From Chryseobacterium gleum (GTDB lineage: Bacteria; Bacteroidota; Bacteroidia; Flavobacteriales_D; Crocinitomicaceae), in the NCBI GenBank assembly GCA_945897565.1, contig CAMDFN010000019.1, positions 1 through 46,351 on the forward strand: a stretch of DNA of 46,351 nucleotides, read 5' to 3'. The notes beneath the pieces were generated by a model that saw only the letters and a program-made list of their open reading frames with translations, was not told where the DNA came from and made no database searches. A program made the position numbers and the translations under genes. The number at the start of each line of letters is the position of its first letter. Within the stretch, counting starts at the first letter, position 1. This document shows, one piece after another, positions 16,030-23,989 of the stretch.

Positions 16030-18296
16030 TTGTCTTGGCTTTGTGCGTCGATGACGGCAATTTTGATCATGCTGAGGATTTCTCGTACACTTGCTCCGAG
16101 TTGCAATACGTGCAAAGACTTGCGCATACCTAATAAAATAGGGCCAATAGCGTCAAGTTCGTTGGTTTGTTGCAATAGTTTGTAGGCGATATTGCCCGCA
16201 GAAAGATTCGGGAAAATGAGCGTATTCACTTCTTTATTCGCTAAGAAAGAGAAAGGAAATTTCTCGTTCATGAGCTCAGGATTAAGGGCAAAATTGGCTT
16301 GCATTTCGCCGTCTACCACTAAGTTGGGTTGTGTTTCGTGGAGAATACGCACAGCTTCAGCCATTTTTTCGGGGTCGTCGCCTGGAGAAGAGCCAAAATT
16401 GGAGTAGCTCAAGAGGGCAATACGCGGTTGCAACTTTAAACGACGGATAAATTTAGCAACGTTCACCGTGATTTCGGCAATTTGCTCCGCTGTTGGGTTG
16501 AGATTAACGGTGGTATCGGCCAAGAAAAGCGGTCCTTTTTTGGTGTTGAGGATATACATACCTGCGATGGTTTTGATATCCTTCTGCAAACCGATGGTGC
16601 TAATGGCTGGGCGCAATACAGAACGGTAGCTGCGCGTGAGGCCGGTAACCATGGCATCTGCTTCGCCCAAATTGAGCATCATGGCGCCAAAGTAATTGCG
16701 TTCGCGCATTAATGAAATGGCTTCGTATTCGGTAATGCCTTTGCGCTTGCGGTTTTCGAAGAATTCTGTGCCATATTGGATGCGGCGCGCTTCTTCTTCG
16801 TCAGCCTTACAATCGATAATTTGGACATCGGGAATTTCGATGCTGTATTCGTTCATGAGCTCGATGATGCGTTGCTTTTTACCTAGTAAAATCGGGAAAG
16901 CCACACCTTCTTCATAGGCTTGTTGGGCTGCTTTAAGTATCTTGATGTTGTCACCCTCTGGGAAAACAACCGTTTTAGGATTGCCTTGTGCTTTAGAGGT
17001 GATATTGCGCTGCAGTTTGTTGTCTAAACCAAGGCGACTTTTGAGTTGGTTTTCGTATTCTTCCCAATTTTCGATAGGCTCTTGTGCTACGCCGGAGTCC
17101 ATGGCTGCGCGCGCAACAGCAGGCGCTACATAATAAATGAGGCGTGGATCTAGAGGTTTGGGGATAATTTGCGCTCTGCCAAAAGAAATGTTCTTGCCGC
17201 CGTAAGCTTCAATGACTTCTTCTGGAATGGTTTCTTTGGCAAGTGCAGCAATGGCCTTTACTGCCGCTAATTTCATTTCTTCATTGATGGTAGTGGCGCG
17301 CACGTCGAGTGCGCCGCGGAATATGTAGGGGAAGCCGAGTACGTTATTGACCTGGTTAGGATGGTCTGAGCGACCGGTTGCCATGATGATATCTTTGCGC
17401 ACGGATGTCGCTTCTTTGTAAGAAATTTCGGGCTCAGGGTTGGCTAAAGCAAAAACAATTGGGTCTTTGGCCATGGAGGCGATCATTTCTTTGCTCACAA
17501 GCCCGGCTTTGGAAAGCCCTAAGAAGACGTCGGCACCTTTAAAGGCGCGTTCAAAATCGATGTCTTTTGGATGTGTAGCAAAGGTTTTTTTCATGTAGTC
17601 GAGGTCGGTCCGGGCAGCGTGAATAAGGCCTTTGGAGTCGTACATAAAGACGTTTTCGGGCTTCACGCCCAAGCGGTGATAGAGTTTGATGCAAGAGATT
17701 GCGGCGGCACCAGCTCCTGAAACAACAATTTTGATTTTGTCAAGCTTCTTTTTGGAGAGTTCGAGCGCGTTGAGCAATGCAGCAGCGCTGATGATGGCGG
17801 TGCCGTGTTGGTCGTCGTGCATGATGGGAATATCGAGCTCTTCTTTGAGTCGGCGCTCGATTTCAAAAGCTTCTGGCGCTTTGATATCTTCTAGGTTGAT
17901 GCCTCCAAATGTAGGGGCAATGGCTTTTACGGTTTGGATGAAAAGTTCTGGGTCTTTGGCATCCACTTCGATGTCAAAAACATCGATGTCGGCAAAAATT
18001 TTAAAAAGCAATCCTTTGCCTTCCATAACAGGTTTGGAGGCTTCTGGGCCGATATCGCCCAAGCCAAGAACGGCTGTTCCGTTGGTAATAACGGCGACAA
18101 GGTTGCGTTTGGCGGTGTATTTGTAGACATCTGCTTTGTTCTCGGCAATGCGCAAGCAGGGCTCGGCCACGCCAGGTGAGTAAGCCAAGGAAAGGTCTCT
18201 TTGCGAGGCGTATGGCTTTGTTGGAACTACTTCTATTTTTCCTGGTCGGCCAGAGGAGTGGTAATCTAGGGCGTCTTGCTTCCTGATTTTTGACAT
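16026..18296 (-). CDS. maeB: NADP-dependent malic enzyme fused to a phosphotransacetylase domain
   Basis: 756 residues. The N-terminal ~420 residues are malic enzyme: SPGVAEPCLRIAENK, GTAVLGLGDIGPEASKPVMEGK, the metal/substrate segment MHDDQHGTAI, and the nucleotide-binding VVSGAGAAAISCIKLY. The remaining ~330 are a phosphate acetyltransferase-like domain (KTVVFPEGDNIKILKAA, MVTGLTRSYRSVLRPAIS, LSYSNFGSSPGDDPEKM, VDGEMQANFALNPE). The protein oxidatively decarboxylates malate to pyruvate, making NADPH. In known MaeB proteins the second domain is regulatory (acetyl-CoA sensing), not a working transacetylase. It is the first gene of the ruvA-sprA operon, with a TATATTTG box 24-31 bases upstream. 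Confidence 0.95.
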   Translation of the reverse strand: MSKIRKQDALDYHSSGRPGKIEVVPTKPYASQRDLSLAYSPGVAEPCLRIAENKADVYKYTAKRNLVAVITNGTAVLGLGDIGPEASKPVMEGKGLLFKIFADIDVFDIEVDAKDPELFIQTVKAIAPTFGGINLEDIKAPEAFEIERRLKEELDIPIMHDDQHGTAIISAAALLNALELSKKKLDKIKIVVSGAGAAAISCIKLYHRLGVKPENVFMYDSKGLIHAARTDLDYMKKTFATHPKDIDFERAFKGADVFLGLSKAGLVSKEMIASMAKDPIVFALANPEPEISYKEATSVRKDIIMATGRSDHPNQVNNVLGFPYIFRGALDVRATTINEEMKLAAVKAIAALAKETIPEEVIEAYGGKNISFGRAQIIPKPLDPRLIYYVAPAVARAAMDSGVAQEPIENWEEYENQLKSRLGLDNKLQRNITSKAQGNPKTVVFPEGDNIKILKAAQQAYEEGVAFPILLGKKQRIIELMNEYSIEIPDVQIIDCKADEEEARRIQYGTEFFENRKRKGITEYEAISLMRERNYFGAMMLNLGEADAMVTGLTRSYRSVLRPAISTIGLQKDIKTIAGMYILNTKKGPLFLADTTVNLNPTAEQIAEITVNVAKFIRRLKLQPRIALLSYSNFGSSPGDDPEKMAEAVRILHETQPNLVVDGEMQANFALNPELMNEKFPFSFLANKEVNTLIFPNLSAGNIAYKLLQQTNELDAIGPILLGMRKSLHVLQLGASVREILSMIKIAVIDAQSQDK

Positions 18297-18319
18297 TGTT
18301 GCTACAATTTTTTGAACAG

Positions 18320-18327
18320 CAAATATA
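18320..18327 (-). promoter_or_regulatory. Bacteroidota -7 element for the maeB-ruvA-sprA operon
   Basis: The minus strand reads TATATTTG, an exact TAnnTTTG match, 23 bases before the maeB ATG. The nearest TTTG upstream is only 12 bases away, so the -33 element is weak. The sucA-odhB terminator lies directly upstream. Confidence 0.55.
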
Positions 18328-18354
18328 CGAAAAGCAATCCAAAGGTCCGAAGCA

Positions 18355-18381
18355 AAAAAAGCGCTCCGAAGAACGCTTTTT
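18355..18381 (-). terminator. Rho-independent terminator after odhB
   Basis: The minus strand reads AAAAAGCGTTCTTCGGAGCGC followed by seven T. The stem is closed by a TTCG loop with one internal mismatch. It lies 22 bases after the odhB stop and separates the sucA-odhB transcript from maeB. Confidence 0.85.
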
Positions 18382-18403
18382 ATAATTGACTTTACAGTTT
18401 TAT

Positions 18404-19672
18404 TTAGAGGCCTAGCAAGATTTGCATAGGGTCTTTGGATCCAAAAAGCATGCGCTCAGGATTTTCGAGCATCTCTTTGACTTTTACCAAGAAACCAACT
18501 GATTCTTTGCCATCTATAATGCGGTGGTCATAAGAAAGTGCTACATACATAATGGGTCTGATTTCTACATTTCCGTTGATAGCAACTGGGCGCTCCACTA
18601 CATTGTGCATACCGAGTATGGCTGATTGTGGTGGATTGATAATGGGGGTAGAGAGCATAGAGCCAAACACACCGCCGTTGGTGATGGTGAAGGTACCGCC
18701 ACTCATGTCTTCTGGCGTCATTTTGCCGTCGCGGGCTTTGATGGCCAAGCGCTTGATTTCGCGTTCGATGTCGGCGAGGCTCATTTGTTCGGCGTTGCGT
18801 ACCACAGGTACCATGAGGCCTTTTGGCGAAGAGACAGCAATGCCGATATCGGCGTAGTCGTGGAAAATCATTTCGTTGCCATCAATTTGCGCATTGACAG
18901 CCGGATATAATTTGAGTGCTTCGGTAACGGCTTTCGTAAAGAATGACATAAAGCCCAAATTGACTTCGTGGTGCTTGGCAAAGGCCTCTTTGTATTTGGC
19001 GCGGATGTCCATGATGGGTTTCATGTCTACTTCATTGAAAGTAGTCAGCATGGCCGTTTCGTTCTTTACACCAACCAAGCGCTCTGCGATCTTGCGGCGC
19101 AACATCGACATTTTTTCACGGCTCTGCGCGCGCGTACCACCCCAGCCTTGAGTGGCTTCGGTAGAGAAGCCCGCAGACATTGCTGCAATGACATCTTGTT
19201 TGGTGATGCGGCCATCTTTTCCGCTCGCTTTGATCGAAGCGGTGTTGATGTTGTTTTCGTTGATCATTTTGGCGGCCGCTGGTGAGGCGGAGCCGCTGGC
19301 ATAGCTTGCAGGTTTTACAGGATCTGGATTGGGAGCTGCTGCCACAGCAGCGGCTGCTGGCGCCGCAGGCGCCTCAGTTCGGGGCGCCGCGCTCTGCGCT
19401 GGCGCCGCTGCAGGCGCGCCCGCAGGGCGCGCTGCACTTGTATCAATAAGGCAAACAACTTGCCCAACTTTGACCACATCTCCCTCTGCCGCTTTGAGCG
19501 TAATGATGCCGCTTTCTTCAGCCGGTAACTCAAGAGTAGCTTTGTCTGAATCTACTTCAGCAATAGCTTGGTCTTTTTCGACGTAATCGCCGTCGGCAAC
19601 GAGCCAAGTGGCAATTTCTACTTCTGAGATGGATTCTCCCGGACTCGGGACTTTCATTTCTAATAGTGACAT
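18404..19672 (-). CDS. odhB: Dihydrolipoyl succinyltransferase, E2 of 2-oxoglutarate dehydrogenase
   Basis: 422 residues from ATG 19672 ([20 protein letters not shown]); longer reads run into sucA and are not needed. It moves the succinyl group from E1 to CoA. The lipoyl domain is residues ~1-78 with the lipoylated Lys44 in [12 protein letters not shown]. An Ala/Pro-rich linker (~80-135) follows, then a short E1/E3-binding domain ([10 protein letters not shown]...[12 protein letters not shown]). The catalytic acyltransferase domain (~190-422) has the C-terminal [15 protein letters not shown], the HRxxDG active-site motif. The gene follows sucA by 11 bases, and a terminator follows it. E3 (lpd) is not in the window. 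Confidence 0.96.
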   Translation of the reverse strand: MSLLEMKVPSPGESISEVEIATWLVADGDYVEKDQAIAEVDSDKATLELPAEESGIITLKAAEGDVVKVGQVVCLIDTSAARPAGAPAAAPAQSAAPRTEAPAAPAAAAVAAAPNPDPVKPASYASGSASPAAAKMINENNINTASIKASGKDGRITKQDVIAAMSAGFSTEATQGWGGTRAQSREKMSMLRRKIAERLVGVKNETAMLTTFNEVDMKPIMDIRAKYKEAFAKHHEVNLGFMSFFTKAVTEALKLYPAVNAQIDGNEMIFHDYADIGIAVSSPKGLMVPVVRNAEQMSLADIEREIKRLAIKARDGKMTPEDMSGGTFTITNGGVFGSMLSTPIINPPQSAILGMHNVVERPVAINGNVEIRPIMYVALSYDHRIIDGKESVGFLVKVKEMLENPERMLFGSKDPMQILLGL

Positions 19673-19683
19673 ATGTTTCTTTT

Positions 19684-22401
19684 TTAAGCTTTTTGCGCGT
19701 AGGCAAAGAGGTCGTTGAACAATTGTTTGAGGCGAATTTCGTGTAATTTTTTTGATCCTTCTGCACTTGCGGCGCTTGATGGTCTGCAAATACCCACGAG
19801 TGGAATGTGGCGCAAATTCATGGCCATGTGTGTCCAAGCACCCATATTGGCGGGTTCTTCTTGGGCCCAAAGTATGTTTTTGGCTTTGTATTTTGCTAAA
19901 ATGGCATCGATTTGTGCGGCTGGCAATGGATAAAGTTGCTCCACGCGTACAAAAGCCATGTTTTTGACACCGAGTTCGGCAGCTTTTAGTTTCATTTCGT
20001 AATAAAACTTACCGCTACAAAGCACAACTGTATCCACTTTTTTGGCTACGGCACTGGCGTCGTCGATGACTTCTTGGAACGCACCTTTTGCCATTGCATC
20101 TAAACTAGAGGTGGCGTCTGGGTAGCGCAACAACATTTTTGGTGAGAATACCACGAGCGGTTTTCGGAAATCGCGCTTGATTTGGCGGCGCAATAAATGG
20201 AAGTGGTTGGCCGGGGTGGAGGTATTGACAATTTGCATGTTGAGGTCTGCACATTGTTGCAAGAAACGCTCCATGCGCCCGCTAGAGTGCTCTGCACCCT
20301 GCCCTTCATAACCATGTGGCAAGAGCAGGACCAGGCCACTTTGTGTAGCCCATTTGTCTTCGCCGGCAGAGATAAATTGATCGATCATAATTTGGGCGCC
20401 ATTGAAGAAGTCGCCAAATTGCGCTTCCCAAATAGTAAGCCCAGATGGGTTGGCCAGCGAGTAGCCGTATTCAAAGCCAAGCACACCGTATTCTGATAAA
20501 TGCGAGTTGTAAATAGTGAAAGGCGCTTGCTTTTCTTGAAGTGCATTGAGTGTCAATATTTCTTCTTCGGTATCTTCGGTCTTGACCACTGCGTGGCGAT
20601 GCGAAAAGGTTCCGCGCTCGACGTCTTGTCCAGAAATACGCACAGCATGGCCTTCTGCCAAGAGGGTAGCATAAGCCAACATTTCGGCCGAACCCCAATC
20701 GAGTTTGTCGTTTTCGATAGCGTTGAGGCGGTCTTCAAAAATTTTGGCAATTTTTCTGAAGTATTTTTTGCCTTCGGGCAGCGTAGCGAGCTTGCGCCCA
20801 AGTGTCAGTAGATCTTTTTTTGCAATTCCCGTTTGAGGTGATTGCTCAAAATCGGCAGCGTTACCATGGCGGTAATCTTTCCAAGTCAGGCTTAAGAAGT
20901 CATATACCAACGCTTTGTCGCGGCTTCTAGATGCTTCGTATTCGCTTTCCAAAAACAGCTGGTACACTTGCTCAATTTGCTTGGCATCTTCGGTACTCAT
21001 GAGCGCTTCTCGTTGGAGTTGCTCTAAGTAGATCTCTCTTGGGTTCGGATGCTTGGCAATGATGTCGTAGAGCTTAGGCTGCGTGAATTTTGGTTCGTCG
21101 CCTTCGTTGTGTCCGTATTTGCGGTAGCACAATAAATCGATAAAGATGTCGCGGTGAAACGCTTGGCGGTATTCCATTGCAATTTCGATGGTCGTGACTA
21201 CCGCCTCGATGTCGTCGCCGTTCACGTGAAATACTGGGCAAAGTGTTGTTTTGGCAACATCGGTACAATATGTCGAGGTGCGGCCGTCGAGGTAGTTGGT
21301 GGTGAAGCCAACTTGGTTGTTCACAACAATATGAATAGTTCCGCCAGTTCTGTAGCCGTCGAGTCCGGCCATTTGAATGGTTTCATAAACGATGCCTTGT
21401 CCCGCTATAGCAGCGTCGCCGTGGATCAGAACTGGGCAAACTTTGTCTTCGGTTTGGTAAACGTGGTCAATTTTTGCTCTAGCGATTCCTTCTACAACGG
21501 TACTTACAGCTTCAAGATGCGAGGGGTTGGGGGCAAGGGTGAGGCCTATTTTTTGACCATTTTCTAGTTCAATATGCGAAGTAAAACCTTGGTGGTATTT
21601 GACGTCGCCATCAAAGGTGGTTTCGTAATCGAATTCTTTGCCTTCAAATTCTCTGAAGATGTCGCGTGGGCGTTTTTCAAAGATGTTGGCGAGTGTGTTC
21701 AGGCGGCCACGGTGCGCCATGCCCATCACGAAATATTCAACACCCAAAGCCGCACCTTTCTTGACTAGCGTGTCTAGCGCAGGAATCAAGCCTTCGCCAC
21801 CTTCGATGGAAAAGCGCTTTTGACCAACAAATTTCTTGCCTAAGAAAGCTTCAAAACCCGTTGCTTGGTTGAGCTTTTCAAAGATTTTCTTCTTGCGTTT
21901 AGGATCAAAAACGGGGCGGTTACTGAGTTCTATTTTGTTGCGAAACCAATCGATGCGCTCGGGATCGCGCATGTACATGTACTCAATGCCGATAGACTGG
22001 CAATAAGTGAGCTCTAAGTGAGCAATAATGTCGGAAAGTTTGGCGGCGCCAATGCCTATTTGCTCCCCGGCTTGAAAAACCTCGTTGAGTTCTTGGTCCG
22101 AAAGGCCAAAATGTGAAATATCCAGTGTGGGTGTGTGCTTGCGGCGTTCGCGTACAGGGTTGGTGTGTGTAAAGAGGTGTCCGCGCGTGCGGTAGCCATT
22201 GATAAGGTTAATGACCTTGAATTCCTTCACGAAATTTTCTGGAATAGAACCCCCTTTGTCAAAACTCGTTTGTGCAAATTCGAATCCTTCAAAAAATTTG
22301 GCCCAGCCGATGTCTACGCTGGATGGGTCTTGTCGGTATTGTTGGTAGAGGTGTTCGATGGCGTTGACATCCGCGTTGCCAACATAAGAAACTTTATCCA
22401 T
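19684..22401 (-). CDS. sucA: 2-oxoglutarate dehydrogenase E1 component
   Basis: 905 residues from ATG 22401 ([20 protein letters not shown]). This thiamine diphosphate enzyme decarboxylates 2-oxoglutarate in the TCA cycle and succinylates the E2 lipoyl group. Family segments include [25 protein letters not shown] N-terminus, [76 protein letters not shown] ([17 protein letters not shown]), [31 protein letters not shown], and the C-terminal [22 protein letters not shown]. Promoter elements lie just upstream. It is divergent from the photolyase-like gene. Confidence 0.97.
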   Translation of the reverse strand: MDKVSYVGNADVNAIEHLYQQYRQDPSSVDIGWAKFFEGFEFAQTSFDKGGSIPENFVKEFKVINLINGYRTRGHLFTHTNPVRERRKHTPTLDISHFGLSDQELNEVFQAGEQIGIGAAKLSDIIAHLELTYCQSIGIEYMYMRDPERIDWFRNKIELSNRPVFDPKRKKKIFEKLNQATGFEAFLGKKFVGQKRFSIEGGEGLIPALDTLVKKGAALGVEYFVMGMAHRGRLNTLANIFEKRPRDIFREFEGKEFDYETTFDGDVKYHQGFTSHIELENGQKIGLTLAPNPSHLEAVSTVVEGIARAKIDHVYQTEDKVCPVLIHGDAAIAGQGIVYETIQMAGLDGYRTGGTIHIVVNNQVGFTTNYLDGRTSTYCTDVAKTTLCPVFHVNGDDIEAVVTTIEIAMEYRQAFHRDIFIDLLCYRKYGHNEGDEPKFTQPKLYDIIAKHPNPREIYLEQLQREALMSTEDAKQIEQVYQLFLESEYEASRSRDKALVYDFLSLTWKDYRHGNAADFEQSPQTGIAKKDLLTLGRKLATLPEGKKYFRKIAKIFEDRLNAIENDKLDWGSAEMLAYATLLAEGHAVRISGQDVERGTFSHRHAVVKTEDTEEEILTLNALQEKQAPFTIYNSHLSEYGVLGFEYGYSLANPSGLTIWEAQFGDFFNGAQIMIDQFISAGEDKWATQSGLVLLLPHGYEGQGAEHSSGRMERFLQQCADLNMQIVNTSTPANHFHLLRRQIKRDFRKPLVVFSPKMLLRYPDATSSLDAMAKGAFQEVIDDASAVAKKVDTVVLCSGKFYYEMKLKAAELGVKNMAFVRVEQLYPLPAAQIDAILAKYKAKNILWAQEEPANMGAWTHMAMNLRHIPLVGICRPSSAASAEGSKKLHEIRLKQLFNDLFAYAQKA

Positions 22402-22421
22402 GATTGCTTTTAAATACAAGA

Positions 22422-22453
22422 CAAATTTACGCAGAGTTTGGGCGCTTTGTAAA
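22422..22453 (-). promoter_or_regulatory. Promoter of sucA-odhB
   Basis: The minus strand has TTTA (22453-22450), a 20-base spacer and TAAATTTG (22429-22422), an exact TAnnTTTG. The ATG of sucA is 21 bases downstream. The -33 box is one base off TTTG. Confidence 0.55.
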
Positions 22454-22524
22454 GAAATTGTGAAGTCAAAAGCCAAGTCAATAATGAGTGCCAAACAAAG
22501 TTGTTTTTGGGGTGTTGTGTGGAT

Positions 22525-23976
22525 ATGTCAACAACTGTTTGTTTGGTTTTTCCGCACCAGCTTTTCGAGCAGCATCCTGCGTTTGCGCACGCCGATGCTT
22601 TTTGGCTCATCGAGGATGAGCTCTTTTTCACAAAACTGCCTTTTCACCAGAAAAAACTGGTCCTGCACCGCGCTTCTATGAATTACTACGCAGAATATTT
22701 GCGGAGTAATGGCAAGGAAGTACGTTACTTTGAAGAAAAGGAGGCAAAATTAGAGCTCATCTTTGCTCAATTGCGCCAAATCACCTCCCAACTCATCGCA
22801 GTAGACCCAACAGATTTCTTGCTAGAAAAAAGAATCCGTCGCTATGCCCAACAGTTTGAAACCCAACTTACTTGGCTTCAAAATCCTTCTTTTATCAATT
22901 CTCCAGCAGAAAACAAGGCGCTTTTTGGACAGCGAGAGCAACGGTTTTTCATGGCTGATTTCTACAAAAAGCAGCGCGAGCGCTTGGGTATTTTACTCGA
23001 CCACAATGGTCAAGCGCTCGGCGGCCGTTGGAGTTTTGATACAGACAACCGCAAAGCCTTGCCCAAAGGGTTGGTCTTACCTGTTTTCCCTCGTTATACA
23101 AGTCAATGGGCGCTAAGTGCACAACAAGAAGTTGCAAAATGTTTTGCCAATAACCCCGGAGATCCAGATCTCTGCGCTTATGCGGTGACGCACCAAGAAG
23201 CCAAAGAGGCCCTCAATTTTTTTATCGAGACCAACCTTGCTCAATTTGGCCCCTACCAAGATGCATTTAGCTCAACGGCGCCTTTTTTGTTTCATTCCAA
23301 TTTGTCGGCCGCAATCAATATTGGCTTGTTGCTTCCTAGTGAAGTGGTGGAGCGGGTATTGACGGCTTTTCACGAGGGTAAGGTATCCATAGAAAGTACA
23401 GAAGGATTTATCAGGCAAGTGATTGGTTGGCGAGAGTTTATGCGGGCGGTCTATGAAAAGGTTGGCGTTGCCCAACGCACCAAAAATGCGATGGCCCATG
23501 AGCGGTCTTTGCACTGGGAAGAACTTTCTACCTTGTCTTTATTTGAGAACGTAAGTGAAAAATTGCACAAATATGCCTACGCGCATCATATCGAAAGGCT
23601 CATGTTGCTCGGTAATTTTTTCTTCTTGTCTGAGATACATCCTGATGAAGTCTATCGTTTTTTCATGACCCACTTTATTGATGCTTACGACTGGGTAATG
23701 GTGCCAAATGTTTACGGCATGAGCCAATATGCCGACGGCGGCCTCATGACTACCAAACCTTATTTCTCGGGTTCTAATTACCTCAAAAAGCAAGGATTCA
23801 AAACCGATGCCGACGGCGCTGCACTGTTCGATGCTCTTTTTTGGCATTTCGTAGACAAGCATCAAGAACGCTTGCGCAAAAACATGCGCACGGTTCAAAT
23901 TGTAGCGAATTGGAACCGTATGTTACCCGAAAAAAAAGCGGCCCACTTAGAGCGAGCCGCCTTGTATTTTCAATAA
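22525..23976 (+). CDS. Photolyase/cryptochrome-related protein of the FeS-BCP (PhrB-like) family, without the cluster cysteines
   Basis: 483 residues from ATG 22525. The sequence follows prokaryotic (6-4) photolyases such as Agrobacterium PhrB: an N-terminal DPRP-type domain (CLVFPHQLF, MNYYAEYLRSNGKEVRYFE, GGRWSFDTDNRKALP), then the FAD-binding helical region (GFIRQVIGWREFMRAVYE, YAYAHHIERLMLLGNFFFL, DAYDWVMVPNVYGMSQYADGG, TKPYFSGSNYLKKQG). In PhrB four Cys hold a [4Fe-4S] cluster: one before the AYAHHI helix and three in a loop after the SGxYI segment. Here the first site reads LSTLSLFENV and the loop reads GFKTDADGAALFDALF, shortened and Cys-free. The protein has only three Cys, at ~6, 206 and 217. 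It probably binds flavin; whether it repairs DNA or senses light is open. Confidence 0.88.
   Translation: MSTTVCLVFPHQLFEQHPAFAHADAFWLIEDELFFTKLPFHQKKLVLHRASMNYYAEYLRSNGKEVRYFEEKEAKLELIFAQLRQITSQLIAVDPTDFLLEKRIRRYAQQFETQLTWLQNPSFINSPAENKALFGQREQRFFMADFYKKQRERLGILLDHNGQALGGRWSFDTDNRKALPKGLVLPVFPRYTSQWALSAQQEVAKCFANNPGDPDLCAYAVTHQEAKEALNFFIETNLAQFGPYQDAFSSTAPFLFHSNLSAAINIGLLLPSEVVERVLTAFHEGKVSIESTEGFIRQVIGWREFMRAVYEKVGVAQRTKNAMAHERSLHWEELSTLSLFENVSEKLHKYAYAHHIERLMLLGNFFFLSEIHPDEVYRFFMTHFIDAYDWVMVPNVYGMSQYADGGLMTTKPYFSGSNYLKKQGFKTDADGAALFDALFWHFVDKHQERLRKNMRTVQIVANWNRMLPEKKAAHLERAALYFQ
23930..23960 (-). terminator. Rho-independent terminator for the secreted protease, inside the convergent photolyase-like CDS
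   Basis: The minus strand reads GCGGC, a 13-base loop, GCCGC, then eight T. It lies 30 bases after the protease stop (23990), within the last 16 codons of the plus-strand gene. Confidence 0.65.
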
Positions 23977-23989
23977 GAAAATGAAGTAA

